64,000 bases of DNA from Butyrivibrio sp. INlla16 (GTDB lineage Bacteria > Bacillota > Clostridia > Lachnospirales > Lachnospiraceae). Of the stretch, positions 8,768-16,791 are shown piece after piece. Each line of letters begins with the position of its first letter. The stretch's first letter is position 1. Under the pieces are notes generated by a model that saw only the letters and a program-made list of their open reading frames with translations, ran no database searches and was not told where the DNA came from. The position numbers were made by a program, and so were the translations under genes. The stretch covers positions 1 through 64,000 of the forward strand of contig NZ_FMYB01000012.1 of NCBI RefSeq assembly GCF_900104155.1. The letters run 5' to 3'.

Positions 8768-9509
8768 ACTTGCCTGTAGGCTTCTCCCCACTTCTTTTTG
8801 ACAGCGCATTCAGATACCCCGCTGTCACAATACCGGAAGGTAACGCCACAATTGCAATTCCAAACACAGACGATATCATCGCCACTGTTCTCCCCACAGT
8901 CGTAACCGGATAAATATCTCCATATCCCACCGTTGTCAAAGAAACGGTCGCCCAATATATCGCATCAAAAAATGTCTTAAAGGACTCCGGCTCCACGCTA
9001 AAAACCACAAGTGCTGAAACAAACACATACCCCATTGCAAGAGATGCCACCTCAAGAAGCGCTCTCTTTGACTCCTTCATTACTACAACCAGAATCTCCA
9101 TACTGCCGGAATACCTAATTGTCCGAAATACTCTAAACACTCTAAGTGCCTTAATAAATCTGAAAACCCTGAGTATTCTCAAGCTCTTATCAAGATATGT
9201 AATAAAAGGAAGAATTGATAGCATATCAATGATAGCCATAGGCGTAAAGGGGTACTTAATGAAAGATGTTACGCTTTTCTTTCCTAGCTTATAATCGGCA
9301 GTAATCCACCTGAGTATGTAATCGATAATGAAAACTATCGCAGCTGCTCTGTCTGTAACAGTGAGAATAGGTCTGCTTTCTTTGAACATAAGAGGTGCTA
9401 TGCTGATAATTATAAAAAATAGCATGATGGCATCATACCAATCACTTAGCTGATCATCTTTTGTTCTCTCAACAATTTCATAAATGCGTTTTCTCATACC
9501 CTTTACCAA
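8766..9509 (-). CDS. Voltage-gated-type potassium channel
   Basis: The 247-residue membrane protein has the six-helix Kv layout. Helices S1-S3 fall at about residues 25-115, the S4 sensor carries regularly spaced arginines (RILRVFRFIKALRVFR), and the pore has the selectivity filter TTVGYGD followed by a final helix. Acidic and basic ends are cytoplasmic. The frame opens with a TTG at 9509; an ATG four codons later (9497) gives essentially the same protein and neither has an ideal ribosome site. It sits 15 nt downstream of a glycosyltransferase gene, so may be cotranscribed with it, though a metabolic link to polysaccharide synthesis is not obvious. Confidence 0.88.
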   Translation of the reverse strand: MVKGMRKRIYEIVERTKDDQLSDWYDAIMLFFIIISIAPLMFKESRPILTVTDRAAAIVFIIDYILRWITADYKLGKKSVTSFIKYPFTPMAIIDMLSILPFITYLDKSLRILRVFRFIKALRVFRVFRTIRYSGSMEILVVVMKESKRALLEVASLAMGYVFVSALVVFSVEPESFKTFFDAIYWATVSLTTVGYGDIYPVTTVGRTVAMISSVFGIAIVALPSGIVTAGYLNALSKRSGEKPTGK

Positions 9510-9524
9510 GTATTTTCTTAATCT

Positions 9525-10442
9525 TTATACATTATGAAGCTGATTTAAATATCTCTCAAAATCCTGCCTACTCTTCTTATGAAGCGCTGATAGAATTACT
9601 CCACAAAACGCAAGAAGAATGGCTGTTATCCATATGAATACCACCATTATCAGCGTCGGGATTTTCAGTACTATCCCCGTTGCCCAGTATGCCTTTAAGA
9701 TTGGAATAAAAAACAACAATCCGATGATTATTAAGGCTGTACTTAGTGTACAGAAGAATTTCATAGGTCTGGTATCTCTGAAAAGTTGAACAACAGTCAA
9801 TAAAACCTTAATACCATCAGAAAATGTATTCAGTTTTGACACACTTCCTTCGGGGCGATCTCTGTATTCTATAGGAACCTCAACAAGTTTAAGATTATTC
9901 TCAAGTGCAAAAATCGTCATTTCCGTTTCAATCTCAAAACCTTTTGACATTATTGCAAAGCTCTTTACAAAATCCCTACTAAAAGCACGTGCCCCAGTCA
10001 TTATGTCATTCACATGAGATTTATAAAGGTGATTTATCAACCATCTGACAAGTACATTACCGAAATTATGAAAAGGTCGTTTATTCTCTTGAAAATATGT
10101 AGAAGATAGCCTATCCCCTATCGCCATGTCTGCCTGCCCTTCGAGAACAAATCGCTCCAACACAGGACCAAATGACGCAGGATAAGTATTATCTCCATCG
10201 ACCATGATATAGCAGTCAGCTTCTATGTCCCGGAACATCGTTCGAACAACGTTGCCTTTTCCTTGGCGTGGCTCATGCCGAACAATAACACCACAGTCCT
10301 CAGCAATCTTGGCTGTGCTATCCGTGGAATTGTTGTCATACACATATATCTCCGCTTGAGGCATTGCGTTTTTAAAGTCCTCAACGACCACTTTTATTGT
10401 TGCTTCTTCGTTATAGCAGGGTATTAGTATTGCAGTTTTCAT
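9525..10442 (-). CDS. GT2 glycosyltransferase, polyprenyl-phosphate type, with C-terminal membrane helices
   Basis: The 305-residue protein starts with the GT-A fold signature AILIPCYNEEATI and DNNSTDSTA, then MVDGDNTYPA with the metal-binding DGD, and GDRLSS. Two C-terminal membrane helices lie at about residues 225-250 and 262-285. This layout fits dolichol/undecaprenyl-phosphate sugar transferases (DPM1, GtrB/ArnC-like) that load a sugar on undecaprenyl phosphate at the inner membrane face. GGAG precedes the ATG at good spacing. Upstream lies a decayed gene, downstream the ion channel at 15 nt. The lipid-linked sugar would be used by a membrane GT-C enzyme; the DUF6020-like protein at 11246-12949 is a candidate partner, which is an inference. 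Confidence 0.83.
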   Translation of the reverse strand: MKTAILIPCYNEEATIKVVVEDFKNAMPQAEIYVYDNNSTDSTAKIAEDCGVIVRHEPRQGKGNVVRTMFRDIEADCYIMVDGDNTYPASFGPVLERFVLEGQADMAIGDRLSSTYFQENKRPFHNFGNVLVRWLINHLYKSHVNDIMTGARAFSRDFVKSFAIMSKGFEIETEMTIFALENNLKLVEVPIEYRDRPEGSVSKLNTFSDGIKVLLTVVQLFRDTRPMKFFCTLSTALIIIGLLFFIPILKAYWATGIVLKIPTLIMVVFIWITAILLAFCGVILSALHKKSRQDFERYLNQLHNV

Positions 10443-10525
10443 ATTTTAACTCTCCAAAAATGCATAAGCATTCACTATCTCTATCGCCTACAATTAGAGT
10501 TCAATAATTTTACGCAGCCCAATTT

Positions 10526-11200
10526 TCAACAACTTCTGCCTCCAATGCATTCGCTTTCCCATATGCTATTTCCATCATCTCTTTTAAAAGTTGAATTGCT
10601 ATCTTCCTCATTTTCTACAACAATTTCATAATCATCATTATATGCATCACTTAGTAACTGATTACTATCAACAATCCTGCAACCGAACTCATAAAGATCA
10701 TCCAACGCATCAACATTTTCAATTTCTGGCAGTAATACGGTTTTTACGCTGTAATTATGAGTTCTGAAAGATACCGTCTTTTTTCTTATTGGTATTTGCA
10801 GAACCAGCTTCCCGTCAAGCAAAATCTCATCTTCTGATGCCCCATATTCTATGCGCGGAAGCTTATAATCTATCCTGTAATACGGGTAAATGTTTATGTT
10901 GAAATTATTCACTTCCGTCCCACTATTTGTTATTTTTTCTGATTCTATCTTTTAATGATTTTCAGAATAACTTGCCACTACATCTACAATCGACTGCATT
11001 TAAGCCTTTTGAAGCTCCGCTTGCTTTTTATAGATTCGATTAGCTGAAATCGCAAGTACTGAAGTGATGAAAGAAAAAATGCCGAGGGAAAAGCCATTTT
11101 AATAATTCAACACGCTTTTTGTGCACTATATGAGCAGATATCTCATCAGAATGTTTTTTATCTCTGGGATATTATGCTTCACATCATCTTTCTTCTTACT
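10526..11200 (-). pseudogene. Decayed membrane-anchored protein gene
   Basis: A 128-codon open frame (10526-10912, GTG start) continues upstream in the same frame through two TAA stops (10952-10954 and 11000-11002) into sequence encoding a clear membrane helix and basic end (FSLGIFSFITSVLAISANR, then YKKQAELQKA). Further upstream coding-like sequence continues in another frame (DEISAHIVHKKRVELLKW), indicating a frameshift near a TTTTCCC run. The organisation, an N-terminal helix then a beta-rich domain, resembles the neighbour at 12963-13589, but I do not recognise the C-terminal domain. The gene is broken by at least two stops and one frameshift, unless the 128-residue part is still translated. 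Confidence 0.65.
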
Positions 11201-11245
11201 CTTAGTACTTTTTGACAATATCTATTCTCTTTTGACCAGTTAATA

Positions 11246-12949
11246 TCAAATACTTTCTAACGCTTGTATGTCATTATTATCTATCCTGCTTGCATTTATA
11301 ATCAGCATCATACACAACGGCATGACAAGCGTTATTGGAAATTGATAACGATAAATAAGAGATGCTGGTGTGGCCATAAAATTGGTAACTGAAAAAACAT
11401 ATATTGGAATCAAACTACCTATTGTAGCAAGCCGCTTATTTTTATCATCAGATCCAACTCTTGTTACAATCCAGTATGCCGAGAATAGTTGAAATAATAT
11501 GGCTATCACTCTAAAAAATCTCATCATAGACTCCGTTAGCCCATCATATATTGAGTCAATGTCAAGTTTTATGTCTTTTGGAAGCATCTCTGGCTCATTT
11601 TGTAGTTTTACATGACCAAGATAAACAGCCCAAAATGTATTTTTATCAGTAATATTATTACCAATAGAAGAAAAAATAGACTGCTTTTCGTACAATGGTG
11701 TACCATAGCACAAACTCCATAGCCCATACGTATGGTTTAAATACGCATTAACGCATATATCAGGATTTTTACTCAATATATCGAGATAAACCTCTATAAA
11801 TTTCATTTTATTATCATTCAAATAACCATTGCTAAAGCTATTATTGTACTTAACAGCATCAACATTTGTTCTAAGATAATTAGCTTTCCATTTATCAATA
11901 GGCATAATGCCATTCAAGAACTCTCGGTCTTCATCTGAGATTACACCATCCACTCTAATAACTGCTCCAATCTGACTAATCATAATCCCAGTTGATTCTC
12001 TAAAGCTTACTTCCGGTTTTTTTGCAACCTTGAAATTGTTATAATCTGCAAAAGATGATATTAAGCTCATTACAACTATCATTGCGATTAAAAAGATACA
12101 AAATTTTCTTTTTTTCCCAGTCAATACAAATGCAATAAACAGACAAGATGCAATAATCACATATCTTCCATTCGACCTGGTAAACCAAATTCCTGCCGAT
12201 GAAATAATCAACATTATATAAGTAGTTCGTTTAATATCTGAAATATTATCTCTTTTTTCGATCACATCGAACACACACGGAATAAACAGTAAGAAGCAAT
12301 AAGAAAAGGGAACATCCTTTACAAGAGTAACTGCATATCGACTTATTACCGGATTCAAAACAAAAAATAAACAATAGAGATAAATATTCTTGCATATTCT
12401 GTTGTTACTTAACCATATACACGAATAAGTTATTGACAGGGAAAACAAAATCATCTGTATTATCATATAAAGTGAGAACGCATTAGTCATATTTCCCATA
12501 AGAGAGGACATTATCCTCATAAAATGATAAATATAAAAATGAAATAATGGTGGTTGTGCACTTGTGTACGGTGTCATAAAAGCTGTAATTGTATCATTCA
12601 TAGCACAGCCAGGATAGTATCTCAAATATGCTAGTGAAAAAGATACCATTACCATCAAAAATATTACAACGCCATTGGCATTACGATATTCAGAGCTGGT
12701 GTACTTACATGTTGTACCGAAAATCTTTCCCAAAAAGGAATTATCAAGAACACGATAAACAAATGCCCCGATTACAGCTATTATTATCAATGTGCCGGAA
12801 AGATAATCTCCTTTTAAATCATCAATCCCGTTAGTTCCCTCAATGTATGGTAAAATCCTATAAGATAATACCAAAAGTATCGAAACCATAAGAGAAAACA
12901 CAACTCTAATAATTTCTGTTTTCTTCCACTTCCTCATATCCATTAGCAT
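11246..12949 (-). CDS. DUF6020-like polytopic membrane protein (possible GT-C fold)
   Basis: The 567-residue protein has about a dozen hydrophobic helices and, after the third, the motif YYPGCAMNDT, similar to the YPG...D motif of DUF6020 proteins. A soluble extracytoplasmic part lies at about residues 330-450, followed by further helices. Large membrane proteins of this shape in polysaccharide clusters are thought to be lipid-sugar-dependent transferases or ligases, but no activity is established. GGAG lies 7 nt before the ATG. It follows the membrane-anchored protein gene by 13 nt and is part of the leftward operon. Confidence 0.65.
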   Translation of the reverse strand: MLMDMRKWKKTEIIRVVFSLMVSILLVLSYRILPYIEGTNGIDDLKGDYLSGTLIIIAVIGAFVYRVLDNSFLGKIFGTTCKYTSSEYRNANGVVIFLMVMVSFSLAYLRYYPGCAMNDTITAFMTPYTSAQPPLFHFYIYHFMRIMSSLMGNMTNAFSLYMIIQMILFSLSITYSCIWLSNNRICKNIYLYCLFFVLNPVISRYAVTLVKDVPFSYCFLLFIPCVFDVIEKRDNISDIKRTTYIMLIISSAGIWFTRSNGRYVIIASCLFIAFVLTGKKRKFCIFLIAMIVVMSLISSFADYNNFKVAKKPEVSFRESTGIMISQIGAVIRVDGVISDEDREFLNGIMPIDKWKANYLRTNVDAVKYNNSFSNGYLNDNKMKFIEVYLDILSKNPDICVNAYLNHTYGLWSLCYGTPLYEKQSIFSSIGNNITDKNTFWAVYLGHVKLQNEPEMLPKDIKLDIDSIYDGLTESMMRFFRVIAILFQLFSAYWIVTRVGSDDKNKRLATIGSLIPIYVFSVTNFMATPASLIYRYQFPITLVMPLCMMLIINASRIDNNDIQALESI

Positions 12950-12962
12950 GGTGATTCTCCAC

Positions 12963-13589
12963 TTAATTCATTTCTACTATTGACGGATAAAATGTATAAT
13001 TCTCCGGAATCGTAAAGCCTTTAAAAACGTAGAGCGAAATAGCATAAATCCCCAGGTATCTACCATCAGTATTATCAATTATTATTTCACCACCATTTAC
13101 AATTTTCTTATTATCATCCAAGCTTGCATGTAAAACCTCTGTAGTTCCGTCAGTTTTCATTACTCCTATATCAAGTTTACAAGCATTTGTAATAAGATTT
13201 TCGTCAACGCCTTGGAAAAAAATATATTTTTTGTTTTCCAACGGAACTTCTATACGTTGATCATTAGCGCATACTCTAAAAACGACACTATCTTGGGTAC
13301 ATGTTCCACTTAGAGAAATAGTTCTATCCCCATTATCTGTAATAGTTATTCCATTTTGAGTCTTTGTTGTCTCAGAATATGGAAATGGAATTAAATTCGA
13401 TTCTCTTGAAGCGCTTGCCTCATGGGTATTCTGTATTTCGTTAAGTTTTATACTATTGCTTCTACCAACAGCTATAGCATATAGAGCCATAACCAAAGCA
13501 ATAATTCCGATTAACGTATTTAGAGAAATATCTATCTTAGCAGTTTCTTTTTGTTTATCTTTTTCGGCAATATCTTTTTTTAGTTCCAT
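12963..13589 (-). CDS. Membrane-anchored beta-domain protein
   Basis: The 208-residue protein has a charged cytoplasmic N-terminus (about 25 residues), one membrane helix (about 27-45, IGIIALVMALYAIAVG), and an outer beta-rich domain opening with NLIPFPYSETTKTQNG and ITDNGDRTISLSGT. That signature is frequent in phage tail and exopolysaccharide-cluster proteins with carbohydrate-binding-like beta-sandwich domains. GAGG lies 11 nt before the ATG. It is 17 nt downstream of the FrhB/pyruvyl-transferase fusion. A role in holding or sensing the exported glycan is possible but only inferred from context. Confidence 0.6.
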   Translation of the reverse strand: MELKKDIAEKDKQKETAKIDISLNTLIGIIALVMALYAIAVGRSNSIKLNEIQNTHEASASRESNLIPFPYSETTKTQNGITITDNGDRTISLSGTCTQDSVVFRVCANDQRIEVPLENKKYIFFQGVDENLITNACKLDIGVMKTDGTTEVLHASLDDNKKIVNGGEIIIDNTDGRYLGIYAISLYVFKGFTIPENYTFYPSIVEMN

Positions 13590-13606
13590 ATCTATTTTTC
13601 CTCGTT

Positions 13607-15841
13607 TTATATCCGTTTTTCATTTTCCCATACATAATCTGAAAATACATCTTCCTCTGTAAGTGATGTATCATGCTTAGCTATTGTCTTTTCTTTCAGC
13701 CAGGATAGCGCTTTTACCTTTTCGTTTTCTAAAATATTGTTCACTTCAGAATAATCAATATTTTGATAATCCCGCTGATAATCATATTGTTCCAATTGAT
13801 TCTCTTTGATTAAACATTTTTCCAGCTTTAATAGTTGGAATAACGATTCAAACCTTGTTGCGCCACGTCTATCATTGCATATTGTAATCATTTGCTTTTC
13901 ATAAATCAGTCCAAAGCATGCTCCATGATGTGAATCTGTAACTATAAAAGCACTGTTTCTTATAAGACTAATAAAATCTTCTATTGTCGCGTTGCTAATA
14001 ATGTTTAACTCTTCTCTTATAGCATCATCTATTATTTCAAACCTCATATCCAAAAGAACAACAGCCTTTAACATCAAAGCCTTTTCTATTGCATGCACCA
14101 TTTTTTTCTTTTCTTCTGTCAAATCAAGAATATAGAAAAACACATATGGTTCATCAAAAATCAAATTAGATTCATCAGCCGCTTTATCATAATGAGACTT
14201 TTTGCAAAGAAAAACCGGATCCAACATTCGAAGGGTATCAATACCAAATCTTTCTTTGCATATATTTACACCCGATGTTTCTCTAACAGATATGGCATCG
14301 AATCTTCTTAGCAGCATTGAAATTGTTATTTTTTCTCTGTCTGTAGTCTGAAAATCAGATCGTCCAAGTGATGTTGCATAAGCTATTTTTTTCTTTTTTT
14401 CATCAGCAAAAGCTAAATAGAAAATATGCCCCACTAAATCTTTATACCAATCAACCCACAGTTGATCAGAGCCTAATAAAAAGCCATCACAAAAAACATT
14501 TGTTTCGGCCATTTTATCAAAAGTTCGTTCTTTTGATATATAAAAATGCTTTGCCATAAACTCTATGTTCTTCTCTGTTATCTTTTCCCATGGCGTTCCG
14601 TCTTTCTTTGGTATTCTAATAAGTATAGGCAAATAGTCCATATCCAAGAGAATTTTTCCAAGAGCAAAATAAGTAAGCACGCTTCCATAGTTTGAAGCAA
14701 ACCACCATCCAACAAGTCCAAAATCATATCTCCATTCATGGCCATACCATAAAGAATTATGATAGCCCTTAGATGATAAGTGTTTAAAAAAATACTTTCT
14801 CCCCGGTGCCATTTTTTGTGGTCTATTTAACTGTCCGTTATACTTCGCGGCTGCTTCAAAAGGTGCTTCCTTACTCAGCTTCAATAATGGTACTATATGC
14901 TCATATAAATATAATCCTTTAGAATTATTTATTAGAACAAGGCTAGTTCCTCCGCCGTCATTACAGCTCTCATCCCACTTTTGTACTTGCCAAAAGTCCC
15001 CAAGCGTAATATCTCCTACTCTCCTCTTTTGCGCATAATGGCATGTTGCACAACATTTTCTATTTATTATCCCATTTAAAAATCCATCGTTCCATTTTGA
15101 CAAATGGTACGGATAATCATCCATCGTTCCATCTGTGTATCTAATTGTAACCGGCGTTGACCACCCATGAAGACTCTTATCTCTAAAATTCACACTTTCT
15201 ATTTGCCTTCCTTTTGCGATTTCATCAATATAGCTTTGATATGCAAATACAGAGTTAGCTCCGTGGCAAACTATATCCACTGTGTACAAATTCTCATATT
15301 CATCATGTAAAAAAGATTTTAGGCCACTAACCTGACATGGGCACCCTGAAAAAAGAACCTTGTTTCCATTTTTCAATACCCTTTCTATTTCAATATAGCA
15401 ATCACCAACTGAGCTTTGTACATATTTTGATCCCCGCATCCTTATTAAATCATGCTCATTATTTGACAAAACATGCATTACTGTACGATAATCATCACTA
15501 TAAACTGCCCCGCATACATAGCCGTTCTGACTAATTATGTATTCAGATATAGCAGAAAATAGTCCCCCTGAGGAACTTTTTAATCTTATAGCATCATCAG
15601 AGACCATCGCTGCTTTACAATTGATTGGTTCTTGCAGAGACTCTAATAATTTATCAACCTCTTTTTCTGGACACCGTTTCAAACATATGCCACAGTTAAT
15701 ACACATAGAATCATCTAAAAATGGAAACAAAAAACCTTCAGAATTATATTTCATGGTTATAGCATTAGCTGGACAGCTACTATAACATGCTGCGCAGCCA
15801 GTGCATTTTTCCTCAGGTATATTTTTTATAGTTTTATTCAT
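13607..15841 (-). CDS. Ferredoxin/FrhB-domain protein fused to polysaccharide pyruvyl transferase
   Basis: This 744-residue protein joins two enzymes. Residues 1-60 hold two 4Fe-4S clusters (Cys13, 16, 19, 23 and Cys47, 50, 53, 57). Residues about 75-330 match the coenzyme F420 hydrogenase/dehydrogenase beta-subunit family, with FSGCPCQVSGLKSFL and further cysteines in CCATCHYAQKRRVGDI. From about 365 on it matches polysaccharide pyruvyl transferases (NYGSVLTYFALGKIL, GSDQLWVDW, DSHHGACFGL). Pyruvyl transferases add ketal pyruvate to sugars; the FrhB part may carry out an associated redox step. The start overlaps the upstream stop by 8 nt, indicating translational coupling. Confidence 0.85.
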   Translation of the reverse strand: MNKTIKNIPEEKCTGCAACYSSCPANAITMKYNSEGFLFPFLDDSMCINCGICLKRCPEKEVDKLLESLQEPINCKAAMVSDDAIRLKSSSGGLFSAISEYIISQNGYVCGAVYSDDYRTVMHVLSNNEHDLIRMRGSKYVQSSVGDCYIEIERVLKNGNKVLFSGCPCQVSGLKSFLHDEYENLYTVDIVCHGANSVFAYQSYIDEIAKGRQIESVNFRDKSLHGWSTPVTIRYTDGTMDDYPYHLSKWNDGFLNGIINRKCCATCHYAQKRRVGDITLGDFWQVQKWDESCNDGGGTSLVLINNSKGLYLYEHIVPLLKLSKEAPFEAAAKYNGQLNRPQKMAPGRKYFFKHLSSKGYHNSLWYGHEWRYDFGLVGWWFASNYGSVLTYFALGKILLDMDYLPILIRIPKKDGTPWEKITEKNIEFMAKHFYISKERTFDKMAETNVFCDGFLLGSDQLWVDWYKDLVGHIFYLAFADEKKKKIAYATSLGRSDFQTTDREKITISMLLRRFDAISVRETSGVNICKERFGIDTLRMLDPVFLCKKSHYDKAADESNLIFDEPYVFFYILDLTEEKKKMVHAIEKALMLKAVVLLDMRFEIIDDAIREELNIISNATIEDFISLIRNSAFIVTDSHHGACFGLIYEKQMITICNDRRGATRFESLFQLLKLEKCLIKENQLEQYDYQRDYQNIDYSEVNNILENEKVKALSWLKEKTIAKHDTSLTEEDVFSDYVWENEKRI

Positions 15842-16775
15842 TGCTTACAGCCAATCCCCTTACCCTTGAAAACTTGTTTTCATATTGCTTTTTTAGGAAC
15901 TGTAATTCCCTCTCAATTAGAATTTTTCGATCACTAGTGTTAGTAGCATTATCCTTTGCAATCAGTTTTATTGCTGTAGCTGCATATTCGTAATACAATT
16001 CATCATAATGAAGTGGATGCGTTCCCCATATATGATTACTGTTTATAAAAACACCCTCTGGAAAAGGAATGATATATGCATCTTTAGTTTTTTCGAGAAG
16101 TATCTTTTCAGCAGCCTCTATAAGCTGATTCCCTTTCTTCCTTCTCCAAGGTTCATCTATTCCTTTGTATCTGTCAGTATTCTTTGTAAGTGAATACATT
16201 CTATTTTCATTATCATCACGAACTTCATCGCATAAGCGTGTCTGGATATATATAATATGGTGGGTATCATATATTTTCAAAAGAGAATCTATATATCTTT
16301 CTATGTTTTCAGCATATTGCCTGGCATTTCTATCGGCAAAATGCCAATCAGCAATTTTAAACTCCGCTGTCCTACTCTTTATCTCTTCTCCCCACTTATA
16401 TGTATCCCAACATACTGGCATCATTCCAAACTGGTCTTTATATTGCCATAATTGTAGTGGGAACCGCTCATTAGCAAAATCCAACACAAGCCATTTTTGC
16501 CCCCCGGGACAGTCGTTTATTTTATTACATATTCCGTTATTTTTATTGCCTAGCACTTCAAACAAATTACCCATTATTAGCAGCTTTGCCATTCTTCTCA
16601 TAAAATCTGATTTTCCAAATAATGGCAGATATCCATCTAGCGAGCTGAGACATCTGTCGCATGTATGCGCATTTATATACAATGTAATCTTTTTATCCAA
16701 GGAATATACTTCCTGATCCAAGTAATTAAATATATCCCTGGACACACAACATCCCAAGACATCAAATGTAGGCAT
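15834..16775 (-). CDS. DUF6270 (SGNH-like) protein
   Basis: The 313-residue protein begins with DVLGCCVSRDIFN, the hallmark of DUF6270 proteins in polysaccharide clusters. The C-terminal part has HIWGTHPLHYDELYY, giving conserved His residues near the end, as in SGNH/GDSL-type hydrolases or O-acyl transferases. The typical first motif in related proteins is GSCVSRD; here the small residue before CVSRD is Cys. No signal peptide or membrane helix is seen, so it acts in the cytoplasm. AGGAG lies 14 nt before the ATG, a long spacing. Likely a sugar-modifying esterase or acyltransferase; this is inferred from fold and context. Confidence 0.6.
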   Translation of the reverse strand: MPTFDVLGCCVSRDIFNYLDQEVYSLDKKITLYINAHTCDRCLSSLDGYLPLFGKSDFMRRMAKLLIMGNLFEVLGNKNNGICNKINDCPGGQKWLVLDFANERFPLQLWQYKDQFGMMPVCWDTYKWGEEIKSRTAEFKIADWHFADRNARQYAENIERYIDSLLKIYDTHHIIYIQTRLCDEVRDDNENRMYSLTKNTDRYKGIDEPWRRKKGNQLIEAAEKILLEKTKDAYIIPFPEGVFINSNHIWGTHPLHYDELYYEYAATAIKLIAKDNATNTSDRKILIERELQFLKKQYENKFSRVRGLAVSNE

Positions 16776-16791
16776 ATATAGTAATTTGCTC

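Noticed and set aside
16165..16716. 183-codon frame opposite the DUF6270 gene
   Set aside because: It is antisense to a well-supported gene and shows no motif or ribosome site.
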